64,000 nucleotides of DNA from Rhodoferax potami (GCF_032193805.1 NZ_JAVBIK010000001.1:2935001-2999000); one strand, 5' to 3'; shown: positions 54,432 through 63,574, numbered from the stretch's first letter. Made by a program: numbers and translations. Notes: a model not told the origin generated them from the sequence alone.

Positions 54432-55784
54432 GTGATTTCACAGTCTTTTTTGAGTACGCGACGCAGGCGTTTGATCGGCAGCGGTGCGCTTGCCGTGTTC
54501 GGCAGCGCTTTTGCCCGGGCCAGCAACGCAGCAGACGACCGCTTTGCCCGGTTCAGCGGGCAAACCGTGTCATTTTGTGTGCCTGATCACCCGCATTACG
54601 ACGCCATGCTGCGTTTGTTGCCCCAGTTCACAGCAGAGACTGGCATCAAGGTGAACGTGGCCCGCGAAAACATCTTGCGCATGAAGCATGTGCAATTGGC
54701 GGGAATGGCCAAGCCTCAGTCAGAGTTCGACTTGGTGACCTACATCGTCACCTGGAAGAGCGAGTTCGTGAAAAAGAACCTGCTGTTGCCGCTGGAGTCC
54801 TTCTTCAAAGACAAGCAGCTGGCAGACCCCGACTACGCTTTTGGCGACCTGGTGCCGCGCTATGTGCAAAACATCGGTCTGGTGGGTGGCCCCAAGGGTT
54901 ATTTGCCGGGTCCGGGGGCCCGCCTCTACGGCTTGCCGTATGGCGCCGAAACCTCGGTGCTGGCCTACCGCCGGGATGTCTTTGAAAAGCATGGCTTTGC
55001 GCCCCCACGCACCTATGCCGAGCTCTCAGCGCTGCTTGCCCCTTTGCGTGAGCGGACCGGCATGGCGGCACTCACCTCACGCGGGCAGTCCGGCCACAAC
55101 TGTGTGCACGCGTGGTTGCTGCACCTCAATGCACTGGGTGGCCAGGTGTTCGATGAGCGCTGGATGCCCCTGTTTCACAAAGCGCCGGGTGTGCAAGCGC
55201 TGCAATTGCTCAAACACATTGCAGACACCGGCCCCAAGGGCATGGCTAACTTTTCGTACAACGACATGCTGTCGAGTTTTCTGCAGGGCGAGAGCGCGAT
55301 GTACCTCGACTCGACGGCCGTGTTCGGCGCGGTGCGCAACTCTCCGGTGTCCAAAATTGAAGGCAAAGTCAGCTATGTCTTGCACCCCAAGGGGGTGCAA
55401 TACGCCTCGCAATCCGGCGGGCTGGGCCTGGCGATTCCCCGCACCTCCGCCCGAGCGGAGGCCTCGTTTTTGCTGATGCAGTGGCTGACCTCCAAGGCCC
55501 AGGACAAGGCAGTGGTCCGGCTCGGCGGCGGGCCCACCCGGGTGTCGACGATGGAAGACGTGTCGCTGGTGCGCATGTTCCCTGAGTTCGTGACCCTGAA
55601 AGAGCAGCTCCGCTACGCAAGCCCTGATTGGCGCCCCATCATCCCCGAGTGGGACGAGATCAACACCGGCCCCTTGGGCGCTGCGGTGCACCAAGGCCTG
55701 ACCGGCGCCAAGCCAGCCATCCTTGCGCTGGGTGACATTGTGCGGCGCGTCAACGAAATCATGACCGCAGCGGGCTACCGCTGA
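54432..55784 (+). CDS. ABC-transporter extracellular solute-binding protein (sugar type), orphan
   Basis: A 450-residue binding protein of the family 1 (MalE/UgpB-like) type. The N-terminus STRRRRLIGSGALAVFGSAFARA could be a Tat signal. The mature part has the typical lobe segments: DLVTYIVTWKSEFVKKNLLL, LPGPGARLYGLPYGAETSVL, YNDMLSSFLQGESAMYLDST and GGLGLAIPRTSARAEASFLL. It starts at GTG 54432. No permease or ATPase gene is adjacent, so the transport partners lie elsewhere or it serves as a sensor. Ligand unknown. Confidence 0.87.
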   Translation: MISQSFLSTRRRRLIGSGALAVFGSAFARASNAADDRFARFSGQTVSFCVPDHPHYDAMLRLLPQFTAETGIKVNVARENILRMKHVQLAGMAKPQSEFDLVTYIVTWKSEFVKKNLLLPLESFFKDKQLADPDYAFGDLVPRYVQNIGLVGGPKGYLPGPGARLYGLPYGAETSVLAYRRDVFEKHGFAPPRTYAELSALLAPLRERTGMAALTSRGQSGHNCVHAWLLHLNALGGQVFDERWMPLFHKAPGVQALQLLKHIADTGPKGMANFSYNDMLSSFLQGESAMYLDSTAVFGAVRNSPVSKIEGKVSYVLHPKGVQYASQSGGLGLAIPRTSARAEASFLLMQWLTSKAQDKAVVRLGGGPTRVSTMEDVSLVRMFPEFVTLKEQLRYASPDWRPIIPEWDEINTGPLGAAVHQGLTGAKPAILALGDIVRRVNEIMTAAGYR

Positions 55785-55800
55785 GCCGCACGCACCAGTT

Positions 55801-56946
55801 TCAGTAGGTGCCCGGCACCAGAATGTTGCGGTCCACGTTCTGGATGTTGGTGTGGCCGCAGAAAGCCATGGTCACATCCAGCTCTTTGTGGATGATTTGC
55901 AGCGCCTTGGTCACTCCGGCTTCGCCCATGGCCCCCAGGCCATACACCATGGCGCGGCCGATCATGGTGCCCTTGGCGCCTAGGGCCCAGGCTTTGAGCA
56001 CGTCTTGGCCGCTGCGAATGCCGCCATCCATCCAGACTTCCAGTTGGTCGCCCACCGCCGCCACGATGGCCGGCAGTGCGCTGATGCTGCTGGGTGCACC
56101 ATCGAGCTGGCGGCCGCCGTGGTTGCTCACCACAATCGCGTCGGCACCGCTCTGGGCGGCCAATACGGCGTCTTCCACGTCCTGAATGCCTTTGAGGATG
56201 AGCTTGCCACCCCATTTCTCTTTGACCCATTTCACGTCGTCCCACGAGAGGCGGGGGTCGAACTGCTCGTTGGTCCAGGCGGCCAGGGACTTCATGTCGC
56301 TCACCGACTCCACATGCCCCACCAGGTTGCGGAAGGTGTGGCGCTTGGTGCCCAACATGCCCAGGCACCAGCGCGGCTTGGTGGCCAGGTTGATGATGTT
56401 GCCAATGGAGGGGCGGGGTGGCGCGCTGAGGCCGTTTTTCAGGTCTTTGTGGCGCTGGCCGATGACTTGCAGGTCCAGCGTCAGCACCAGGGCGCTGCAG
56501 CGCGCAGCACGGGCTCGCTCGATCATCTTGGCCATGGCGTTGCGGTCCCGCATCATGTAGAGCTGGAACCAGAAGGGTGCCGTGGTGTTTTCAGCAATGT
56601 CCTCAATGGAGCAAATGCTCATGGTGGACAGCGTGAAGGGAATACCGAACTTCTCGGCAGCCCGCGCCGCGTGGATCTCGCCATCGGCGTGTTGCATGCC
56701 TGTCAGGCCCACGGGCGCAATCGCCACTGGCATTTTGGCCACGGTGCCCACCATGGTGGTGGCAGTGGTGCGGTTTTCCATGTTCACGGCGACCCGCTGG
56801 CGCAGCTTGATCTTCTGGAAATCTTCTTCATTGGCACGGTATGTGCCTTCGGTCCAGGAGCCGGAGTCGGCGTAGTCGTAAAACATGCGGGGCACCCGCT
56901 TTTGGGCCAGAACGCGCAAGTCTTCAATATTCGTGATCACAGGCAT
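55801..56946 (-). CDS. lldD: FMN-dependent alpha-hydroxy-acid dehydrogenase (LldD-like)
   Basis: A 381-residue TIM-barrel flavoenzyme of the L-lactate dehydrogenase/glycolate oxidase family. ITNIEDLRVLAQKRVPRMFYDYADSG is the N-terminal motif, PVAIAPVGLTGMQHADGEIH and FTLSTMSICSIEDIAENT line the FMN site, and VSNHGGRQLDGAPSS carries the catalytic His and Arg. IGRAMVYGLGAMGEAGV is the phosphate site. L-lactate oxidation feeding the respiratory chain is the likely role. Its start codon overlaps the ATG of the divergent DUF3999 gene. Confidence 0.9.
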   Translation of the reverse strand: MPVITNIEDLRVLAQKRVPRMFYDYADSGSWTEGTYRANEEDFQKIKLRQRVAVNMENRTTATTMVGTVAKMPVAIAPVGLTGMQHADGEIHAARAAEKFGIPFTLSTMSICSIEDIAENTTAPFWFQLYMMRDRNAMAKMIERARAARCSALVLTLDLQVIGQRHKDLKNGLSAPPRPSIGNIINLATKPRWCLGMLGTKRHTFRNLVGHVESVSDMKSLAAWTNEQFDPRLSWDDVKWVKEKWGGKLILKGIQDVEDAVLAAQSGADAIVVSNHGGRQLDGAPSSISALPAIVAAVGDQLEVWMDGGIRSGQDVLKAWALGAKGTMIGRAMVYGLGAMGEAGVTKALQIIHKELDVTMAFCGHTNIQNVDRNILVPGTY

Positions 56947-58324
56947 GCAAAGTCTCCTTCATCGTTGCGGCATCGTAGTCCGCAGGCGGTGGTTTGCCCG
57001 TGAAATCCGCCCCGCGGCGCGTGAAATTATTGAAATCACCCGCTTCGCACTAGTCTCGGGTCTGCTGTGGGGCGCCGTGGCGGCGGATGCTGAGCCGCCT
57101 GCCGCGGCACCCCCACCTTCAACTTCACCCGGCGTGTCTGAGTTCGCCTGGGTCGGCACCGTGGCCGGGGTGTCGCCCGGCAGCCTGGTGCGTATCGCCC
57201 TGCCGGCTGATGCGCTGACCCGCTTGCAAAGCCGCGCCGGCCACGATGTGCGGGTGCTCAATGCCGCGGGCGAGGTAATTCCTTATACCGTCACCGGCAG
57301 CGACGCGCCCCAGCGCCCCTGCTACGCGGTGCAGACCCGGGCCTTCCCCCTGTCGTCCACGAGCACCCAAGCGATTGCCGACCTGCGCACCGAGGTGCAG
57401 CTATTGGCGGCGCTGGACCTGAAGGGCGTGTGGCCCCGCAACGCGCTGGTGCATCTGCAGCTAGCGGTCAGCCACAACCTGCAGGACTGGACCCCGGTGC
57501 CGGTGAAGGGGCCCGTGTACCGGTTTGATGGTGCCGACCCGCCGGTGAGCACCGTCCTCGAGTTGGAAGAGCCATTGGCTGCAGAGGGGCGCTACTTGCG
57601 GATTACCTGGCCGGGGCACACCGGCGTCAAGCTTGCGAGCCTGTCCGGGCGGGTGGCGGGCTTGCGCACAACAGCCAGCCTGGTGCGCGCCGAGTTAGGG
57701 GCTGGTGTTGCCGATGGCACCTCGGGGCTGGTGTGGACTTTCCCATTTGCCACGCCGGTGAGCGCGGTGCACCTGCACATGCCCCCGGGCGGCGAGCCGG
57801 TACCCCTGCGCATCTCGGCGCGCGTCGACCCCGCGCAGCCGTGGAAGCTGCTGGCCTCCACGGCGGTGTACCGCGATGCGCTGCCGGGCGGGCAGGGCAT
57901 GAACCCACCGCAGCCTTTGCCGCAGACGCCGATCGCACAGCTGCGCATAGAGGCGGGTAACGGCGTGTCTTTCCCGGCAGGTGGCCTGCGGCTGACAGCC
58001 GAGCTGGCGCCCTTGCAGGTGCTGTTTCTGGCCAAAGGCCAAGGGCCTTACACCGTGGTGGCGGGCAGAGCCGGCACCGCGCAGGCTGCGGTGGAGCTGG
58101 CGAGTCTGATTCCCGGGCCGGCCATGGTGCCTGACATCGTGCCGCTGCGGCCCGTCAAGCAGCTGCGGGCGGTGCTGCCGGGTGCCCCCCAGTTGTGGGC
58201 CGCATCGCTCATGCCTGCGCAGTGGGTGTTGCGCGGGCCGGTGCTGTGGGCGGCACTTTTGGCGGCATTGGCAGCAGTTATGGCCGCCGTGGTGGGGCTG
58301 TTGCGGCTGGTGCGCCGCCCTTGA
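56945..58324 (+). CDS. DUF3999 family protein
   Basis: A roughly 460-residue envelope protein. A hydrophobic stretch (FALVSGLLWGAVAADAEPP) acts as signal peptide, followed by a long beta-rich region with discoidin-like features (LQDWTPVPVKGPVYRFDGAD, RYLRITWPGHTGVKLASLSG) and a single C-terminal membrane helix (LWAALLAALAAVMAAVVGLL) ending in RRP. The only ATG giving this frame is at 56945, opposite the start of the lldD-like gene; it gives an unusually long n-region, so the true start is uncertain. The gene overlaps pbpC by 47 bases tail to tail. Function unknown. Confidence 0.78.
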   Translation: MQSLLHRCGIVVRRRWFAREIRPAAREIIEITRFALVSGLLWGAVAADAEPPAAAPPPSTSPGVSEFAWVGTVAGVSPGSLVRIALPADALTRLQSRAGHDVRVLNAAGEVIPYTVTGSDAPQRPCYAVQTRAFPLSSTSTQAIADLRTEVQLLAALDLKGVWPRNALVHLQLAVSHNLQDWTPVPVKGPVYRFDGADPPVSTVLELEEPLAAEGRYLRITWPGHTGVKLASLSGRVAGLRTTASLVRAELGAGVADGTSGLVWTFPFATPVSAVHLHMPPGGEPVPLRISARVDPAQPWKLLASTAVYRDALPGGQGMNPPQPLPQTPIAQLRIEAGNGVSFPAGGLRLTAELAPLQVLFLAKGQGPYTVVAGRAGTAQAAVELASLIPGPAMVPDIVPLRPVKQLRAVLPGAPQLWAASLMPAQWVLRGPVLWAALLAALAAVMAAVVGLLRLVRRP

Positions 58325-60632
58325 CGCCAGCGCCCCGCACCTCCAGGCGCACCTGGTCGAGCACCTTGCCTTTGGCGTCCACGATCTGAATCACATGCCG
58401 CCCCGGCCAGGGCAGCCAGAGGGCGGTGTTGCCTTTTGCGACTTGTTTACCGTCGATCAGCCAGCGCAGATTGCTGCCATCGGCCTCCAGGCTCAGGCGC
58501 TGGGCCTGGGGCGGAATGTCGGGGTCCAGCGCGAGGATGGTGCCGCTGGTGGGCGCGGTGATGCGGGCGGTGTTTGTAGTGTTGTTGCCGGGATTTTTTG
58601 AATCATTTTGGCCTATGGCCCTCGTGGAATATGCGCGAGTAGCTTCTTTTTCCATATCGAAACTACTTTGCTCGGTGCCGCTGATGAACCACTCGGTTCG
58701 CGGTGCTTCGCCCTCTACGGTCACCGTTTTTTGCACCAGACCTGCGGGTGGCTGGGGCGCGCGGCCGTTGCGTTGGCGGTGGAGCTGGTTCATCACCGCG
58801 GCCCAAATGGGCGCCGCGCCGGTGGTGCCGCTCACGTCCCACATGGGGGCGCCGCTGGCGTTGCCTACCCACACCCCCACGGTGTAGTGCTGGCTGTAGC
58901 CCACCGCCCAGTTGTCGCGCATGTCTTTGCTGGTGCCTGTTTTGACTGCCGCCCAAAAGCGGGTGGCTAACACGCTGTCGGTGCCGAAGGTGCGGGCACG
59001 CGCCATGGGGTCGCTGAGGATGTCGCCCACGATGAACGCGGCCCGCGCATCCAGCGCCGGGCTGAAGGGCGGGGGCGTGCGGCCCACCGTCAGGCGGATG
59101 GGGCTGGCGCGGCCGCCATTGGCCAGTGTGCGGTAGCTGTTGGTCAGGTCGAGCAGCGTGGTTTCTGCGCTGCCCAGGGCCAGGCTGTAGCCATAAAAGT
59201 CGCCGCTCTCTTTGAGCGGCATGCCCATGCGGGTCAGCTGTTTCTGAAAAGCGTCGGGCGACACCATGACCAGCGTGCGCACTGCCGGCACATTGAGCGA
59301 GGCGCCCAGTGCGGTGCGGGCCGATACCCAGCCTTTGAACTGGCGGTCGTAGTTCTGCGGGATGTACAGGCCACCACTCGTCTGGATCTGGGCAGCAGAG
59401 TCCTCGAGCAAGGAGGCGGCGGTGATGCGCCGCTCGGCCAGCGCCTGCCCATACAAAAACGGCTTGAGCGTGGATCCGGGCTGGCGCTGCGAGGTCACAA
59501 AGTCCACCTCAGGCGCAGCGCTCAGGGGGCCGCTGCTGTTGACCCAGGCCAGCACCTCGCCACTGGCGTTGTCCAGCACCAGGGCGGCCGCATCTTCCAC
59601 ATGGCGACCGGCCAGCTCGCGCAGCTGCGTTTGCAGGGTGAGTTGGGTAAAGCGCTGCAGGGGCGCGCTCAAGCTGCTGCGCACCGTGGGCGGGGCAGAA
59701 GCGCCCTCGGGGCCTGCTGCACTCGGAGGGCGAAGCAGTAGCCGCGCCACATGGGGGGCCAAGCCCTCGCTGGGGGCAAACTCACGGCGGCTCAGGGTGC
59801 CAGACACCATCAGCGCGATGGCGTCGCAGCCGCTGGCCGCTCTGGTTGTTGCTGCTGTCTTTGATGTGGGTGTTGATGTTTTGGCAGGGGCCTCCAGGCT
59901 GCTGAGCACACTGCAGGCGCGTTGTGCCACTTGGGCCTCTTTGGCATTGGGGGCGCGAATCAGGGCGGCCGTGATCGCCGCTTCACGGTTGTCCAGGCCA
60001 TGTGGCGCTTTGCCAAACAGGCTGCGGCTCAGCGCATCAATGCCCACCATCTCACCGCGGAAGGGCACCAGGTTCAGGTAGGCCTCCAGAATCTGGTCTT
60101 TGCGACAGCTGCGCTCCAGGCTTTGGGCCGAGAGGGTTTGCCCCACTTTTTGCACCACGCTGCGGCCGCCGCCACCGCGCCGCAAGTCCTCATCCAGCAA
60201 ACCCGCCAGCTGCATGGTCAGTGTGGATGCTCCGCGGGTGCGGGTGTTCCACAGATTGCCCCAGGCAGCGGCGGACACGGCCCGCCAGTCCACCCCGCTG
60301 TGCTCGTAAAAGCGCTTGTCCTCGCTAAGCACCAGCGCCGTGCGCAGGGCGGGCGACACATCGGCCAGCGCCACCCACTGCCCGCGGCGCACCGTGGCAT
60401 CGGTGCGCAGGCGGTGCAGCACTTTGCCTTGGCGGTCGAGCAGCAAGGTGTCAGAGGGCCTGTAGCTGGTCTTTACTTGCTCAAAAGTGGCATTGGCCCA
60501 AGCGGATGCTGCGCTGGTAGCTATCAAAATAGTAGCAATAACCAGGCGCAGCTTGTCTGTAGCCTTGGTGACCTTGGGCACGCTGTGCCGGGGCCGGTCT
60601 GCGTAAACTGTGTTGATCTGCAACCCACCCAC
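58278..60632 (-). CDS. pbpC: penicillin-binding protein 1C
   Basis: Peptidoglycan glycosyltransferase and transpeptidase-like protein of up to 784 residues. Signal anchor (LRLVIATILIATSAASAWA), GT51 domain with LSEDKRFYEHSGVDWRAVSA and RGASTLTMQLAGLLDEDLRR, transpeptidase domain with the active-site Ser in PGSTLKPFLYG and KTG in AVKTGTSKDMRDN, then a PBP1C C-terminal domain (LDPDIPPQAQRLSLEADGSN). The start is GTG 60632 or possibly GTG 60581. Two repeat copies are translated within it: in the signal anchor and in the linker before the C-terminal domain (SFDMEKEATRAYSTRAIGQN). No alpha-2-macroglobulin partner gene is adjacent. Confidence 0.93.
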   Translation of the reverse strand: MGGLQINTVYADRPRHSVPKVTKATDKLRLVIATILIATSAASAWANATFEQVKTSYRPSDTLLLDRQGKVLHRLRTDATVRRGQWVALADVSPALRTALVLSEDKRFYEHSGVDWRAVSAAAWGNLWNTRTRGASTLTMQLAGLLDEDLRRGGGGRSVVQKVGQTLSAQSLERSCRKDQILEAYLNLVPFRGEMVGIDALSRSLFGKAPHGLDNREAAITAALIRAPNAKEAQVAQRACSVLSSLEAPAKTSTPTSKTAATTRAASGCDAIALMVSGTLSRREFAPSEGLAPHVARLLLRPPSAAGPEGASAPPTVRSSLSAPLQRFTQLTLQTQLRELAGRHVEDAAALVLDNASGEVLAWVNSSGPLSAAPEVDFVTSQRQPGSTLKPFLYGQALAERRITAASLLEDSAAQIQTSGGLYIPQNYDRQFKGWVSARTALGASLNVPAVRTLVMVSPDAFQKQLTRMGMPLKESGDFYGYSLALGSAETTLLDLTNSYRTLANGGRASPIRLTVGRTPPPFSPALDARAAFIVGDILSDPMARARTFGTDSVLATRFWAAVKTGTSKDMRDNWAVGYSQHYTVGVWVGNASGAPMWDVSGTTGAAPIWAAVMNQLHRQRNGRAPQPPAGLVQKTVTVEGEAPRTEWFISGTEQSSFDMEKEATRAYSTRAIGQNDSKNPGNNTTNTARITAPTSGTILALDPDIPPQAQRLSLEADGSNLRWLIDGKQVAKGNTALWLPWPGRHVIQIVDAKGKVLDQVRLEVRGAGVKGGAPAATAPPRRP
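58594..58669 (-). repeat. interspersed repeat copy inside pbpC
   Basis: Read on the minus strand: AAAAGAAGCTACTCGCGCAT, then ATTCCACGAGGGCCATAGGC, then CAAAATGATTC. It matches the second half of the copy at 26496-26549 and encodes about 25 residues of linker before the PbpC C-terminal domain. Confidence 0.65.
60511..60540 (-). repeat. interspersed repeat copy inside the pbpC signal anchor
   Basis: On the minus strand TATTGCTACTATTTTGATAG then CTACCAGCGC. It encodes IATILIATSA of the membrane segment. Confidence 0.55.
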
Positions 60633-60643
60633 CTTTTGCTCTT

Positions 60644-61744
60644 ATGTCTAACGCCGCACCCTTGTTCCAGCCCTTTGCCTTCAAAGGCTTGAAGCTGGCC
60701 AACCGCATTGTCATGGCACCCATGACCCGTTCTTTCTCGCCCGGCGGTGTGCCTACTCCGGCCGTCACCGAGTATTACCGCAAGCGCGCCGCTGCCGCGG
60801 TGGGCCTGATTGTTTCTGAGGGCACGGTGGTGCAGCGGCCGTCTGCCTCTAATGACCCGGATGTGCCGCACTTCTGGGGCGATGCCGCTTTGGGCGCTTG
60901 GCAAGACGTTATCAACTCAGTGCACCAGGCCGGTGGCGTGATGGCGCCGCAGCTCTGGCACGTGGGCGCTGCCCGCAACCCCCGCACCACCTGGACAGCG
61001 CCACCGCCCGTGGACTCGCCCTCCGGCCTGTCGCGTCCCGGCAAAGCCTTTGGCGAGCCGATGACCGACGAGGCCATTGCCGACACCATCGCTGCATTCG
61101 CCAAAGCCGCCGGTGCGGCCAAGCGCCTGGGCTTTGACACGATCGAGTTGCATGGAGCCCACGGCTATTTGATCGACCAGTTCTTTTGGGAAGGCACAAA
61201 TGCGCGCACCGACAAATACGGTGGCGATTTGGTAGCCCGTGGCCGCTTTGCGGCTGAAATTTTGAAGGCCGTGCGCGCCGAAGTAGGGCCTGACTACCCG
61301 GTCATCATCCGCCTGTCGCAGTGGAAGCAGCAGGACTACAACGCCCGTATCGCTCAGACGCCTGACGAGATGGCCGCTTGGCTGCAGCCACTGGCGGATG
61401 CGGGTGCCGACATCTTCCATTGCTCGCAACGCCGCTTCTGGGAGCCGGAATTTGAAGGCTCCGACCTGAACTTTGCCGGCTGGGCCAAAAAGCTCACCGG
61501 CCGCCCCACCATCACTGTGGGCTCAGTGGGCCTGAGCGGCGAGTTCATCGCATCTTTTGGCGGCGAAAGCTCCAAGCCTGCGTCTTTGGATGAGTTGATG
61601 CGCCGTTTCGACCGTGGCGACTTTGATTTGGTGGCCGTGGGCCGCGCACTCATCAGCGACCCGGATTGGGCGCTGAAAGTGCGCGATGGCCGCATGTCCG
61701 AGCTGTCGGACTTTTCGCCCGCAGCGCTGGGGACCTTGGTCTAG
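60644..61744 (+). CDS. NADH:flavin oxidoreductase (Old Yellow Enzyme family)
   Basis: A 366-residue FMN enzyme that reduces activated alkenes with NAD(P)H. LANRIVMAPMTRSFSPGGVP is the N-terminal FMN motif, APQLWHVGAARNP carries the flavin-contacting Gln, and the substrate-binding motif is IELHGAHGYLIDQFFWEGTN followed by ARTDKYGG. Here the second position is His-x-x-His (HGAH). DFDLVAVGRALISDPDW is the phosphate loop. It is divergent from pbpC with 11 bases between start codons. Confidence 0.92.
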   Translation: MSNAAPLFQPFAFKGLKLANRIVMAPMTRSFSPGGVPTPAVTEYYRKRAAAAVGLIVSEGTVVQRPSASNDPDVPHFWGDAALGAWQDVINSVHQAGGVMAPQLWHVGAARNPRTTWTAPPPVDSPSGLSRPGKAFGEPMTDEAIADTIAAFAKAAGAAKRLGFDTIELHGAHGYLIDQFFWEGTNARTDKYGGDLVARGRFAAEILKAVRAEVGPDYPVIIRLSQWKQQDYNARIAQTPDEMAAWLQPLADAGADIFHCSQRRFWEPEFEGSDLNFAGWAKKLTGRPTITVGSVGLSGEFIASFGGESSKPASLDELMRRFDRGDFDLVAVGRALISDPDWALKVRDGRMSELSDFSPAALGTLV

Positions 61745-61779
61745 GTTCTGCCGGCAGCGCTGTCGCTGAGCGTGGGCGA

Positions 61780-62139
61780 TCAGAAGTTCAATTCTTTGTC
61801 CACGTCGGCGGTCTTGCGGCGGGCCATGGCCAAGTTGGACTTGTTTTTGTCCAGCACAAAATAAATGAACACGCCTTCTTTGCGGGAAGAGGGGCGAATG
61901 ATGTGGTACTGCTTGCCCAAGGTGATCAAGATGTCATCGATCACGTCATTCAGGCCCAGAGCGCGCATGACCTTCATTTTGGAGCGCACCACTTCTGTGT
62001 TACCTGCAGCAGCCACTTCGAGGTCCACACCGGAGCCTGCGCTGCCGAGGATCATGCCGCTGGTGGAGTCCACAATTGCTGCGCACATCGCGCCGTCAGT
62101 GGTCAACAGCTCTTCTAGGGTTTGGTTGATAGTTGCCAT
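61780..62139 (-). CDS. Roadblock/LC7-domain protein
   Basis: A 119-residue single Roadblock domain: LEELLTTDGAMCAAIVDSTS, GMILGSAGSGVDLEVAAAGN, then MRALGLNDVIDDILITLGKQ and VFIYFVLDKNKSNLAMARRK. Proteins of this family dimerise and, as MglB does for MglA, can regulate small GTPases. It is the last gene of the minus-strand cluster, 101 bases after the preceding gene. Confidence 0.85.
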   Translation of the reverse strand: MATINQTLEELLTTDGAMCAAIVDSTSGMILGSAGSGVDLEVAAAGNTEVVRSKMKVMRALGLNDVIDDILITLGKQYHIIRPSSRKEGVFIYFVLDKNKSNLAMARRKTADVDKELNF

Positions 62140-62240
62140 GTCAAAAGTCTTTCAGTTGTTCAAACATCAAACGCTGCGGTATCTTTTATTTTGACGAGTG
62201 CCCCGCAGCTACGCACAAGCTGGTGTGCCCGGTGGAGTTC

Positions 62241-62606
62241 CTATTGCGCCTCAAGAATGAGGCGTAATTGGTGAATCCTGTTTCTCCACTCCGGCAAATT
62301 CATTAGTTGATGGGTTTCGCAGACGGTGACAAACACCATGTCTGCGCCGCAATCGGTCAACATCACGCTGTCAGATTCGTGGGTCAGCGTGCAACTGTCC
62401 AAAGCTCCGAAGCCCTCAAACAACGGTTTCATGCGGAGGTGAAGCCGCCAGTAGTCGCTCGCGGCTTCTGCCATTGCAACAAAGTTGTCCAACGCTCCGG
62501 CGGCATGCCACACCATGCCCGCCGAAATCTCTACAACAGCGCACCCTTTGACTCCGGGGGTTTTGGCCATGCTGTCAATTTTTGCCCGGATGTATTTGGC
62601 ATTCAT
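62241..62606 (-). CDS. small Roadblock-like protein of the GTPase cluster
   Basis: A 121-residue protein: IDSMAKTPGVKGCAVVEISA, GMVWHAAGALDNFVAMAEAA, then DSVMLTDCGADMVFVTVCET. The pattern (helix, GCAVVEISAGMVW strand pair, helix, two strands) is that of a divergent Roadblock/LC7 domain, though weaker than its neighbours. Its ATG overlaps the stop of the preceding Roadblock gene by four bases (ATGA), so the two are translationally coupled. Confidence 0.7.
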   Translation of the reverse strand: MNAKYIRAKIDSMAKTPGVKGCAVVEISAGMVWHAAGALDNFVAMAEAASDYWRLHLRMKPLFEGFGALDSCTLTHESDSVMLTDCGADMVFVTVCETHQLMNLPEWRNRIHQLRLILEAQ

Positions 62607-62998
62607 GCCGTCAGCAGGGTTTGGGCCATGGTCCGCCCGCGATAGGCTACCTGGGCCAAAACTCCGGTGGAGTCGGAGACCACATTCACAATCAATTGCA
62701 CGTCCTTGCGGTTCACAGTGAACACTTGCACAAAGCCCTGATCCGAATTGATGACCACGCTGTTGGCCGCACCTAATGAGGTTTCTTGGGCCACCACGGC
62801 GCCGATTGCTGATATTGAGCTCGCCATGGCGGCAATCCGGGAAGCGTCAATAGTTCCGGTGGTCGCAGAAGCAATGTCAAATCCATCGATCGTTGCAATC
62901 ACCACCGCTTTAATGCCGGTGAGTTCGTTTAAAAAGGCTTGTGCTTCTCGCACCGCTAGGTTTTTGAGCAGGGGGCTCACAGCGTGGGATTGGGTCAT
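62603..62998 (-). CDS. Roadblock/LC7-domain protein
   Basis: A 131-residue Roadblock protein: FLNELTGIKAVVIATIDGFD, IASATTGTIDASRIAAMASS, then SISAIGAVVAQETSLGAANS and VQVFTVNRKDVQLIVNVVSD. The start at 62998 (MTQSHAVSPLLKNL) is preferred. It lies 35 bases after the GTPase gene, a spacing like mglA/mglB pairs but in reversed gene order. Confidence 0.87.
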   Translation of the reverse strand: MTQSHAVSPLLKNLAVREAQAFLNELTGIKAVVIATIDGFDIASATTGTIDASRIAAMASSISAIGAVVAQETSLGAANSVVINSDQGFVQVFTVNRKDVQLIVNVVSDSTGVLAQVAYRGRTMAQTLLTA

Positions 62999-63033
62999 GG
63001 GCGGGTTGCGGTGTATGCGGCGATGGTGTTTAT

Positions 63034-63561
63034 TCAATCCATAGCCTCTACTTGCATCAGCAAGGAGTCGATCAGAAGTAGCACGTCGGAACGTCGGCGC
63101 ACATCTACCGGGATGATCGGAATCAAGTGGTTGTGTTCAAACAGGAAATCGGCGTAGTCGTCGATTGACGGGGACAGATGGGTTTCAGTTCGGCCTACGC
63201 CAATCACGCAAGGGCTGTTCTGCAGCTCTTTATGAAAACCTTCGAGGTATTTGTTCAGGTCTTGCAGGGGGGTAGGACGTGAGTTGTCCACCAGAATAAT
63301 GATTCCCAGCGCATTGGTGGCCAGTACGCCCCACAAGAAATCAAAGCGCTCTTGTCCGGGGGTGCCGAATATCCGCAGCCTTTCCCCGCTGTCGAGCTGC
63401 ACCGTACCAAAATCCAGCCCTACCGTGGTTTTGGCTTTCGTATGCGTGGTGTCAGTATTAACCACATCCGTGGTGATAGGCGGGGTATCACTGATAGCCG
63501 CTATGGCGGTGGTTTTACCGGCGCCCATAGTGCCTGTGATCAGGATTTTGTGTTCTCTCAT
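63034..63561 (-). CDS. small Ras-like GTPase
   Basis: A 175-residue P-loop GTPase. G1 is GTMGAGKTT (10-18), a G2 threonine lies in KTTVGLDFG (45-52), and G3 reads FGTPGQERF (65-73), where the usual DxxG aspartate is replaced by Gly. G4 is degenerate (IGVGRTETH instead of NKxD). This matches the predicted prokaryotic Ras-superfamily GTPases (COG2229-type) rather than classical MglA. It is flanked by Roadblock genes, whose products probably act as its regulators. Confidence 0.88.
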   Translation of the reverse strand: MREHKILITGTMGAGKTTAIAAISDTPPITTDVVNTDTTHTKAKTTVGLDFGTVQLDSGERLRIFGTPGQERFDFLWGVLATNALGIIILVDNSRPTPLQDLNKYLEGFHKELQNSPCVIGVGRTETHLSPSIDDYADFLFEHNHLIPIIPVDVRRRSDVLLLIDSLLMQVEAMD

Positions 63562-63574
63562 GGGTGGAGACCTC

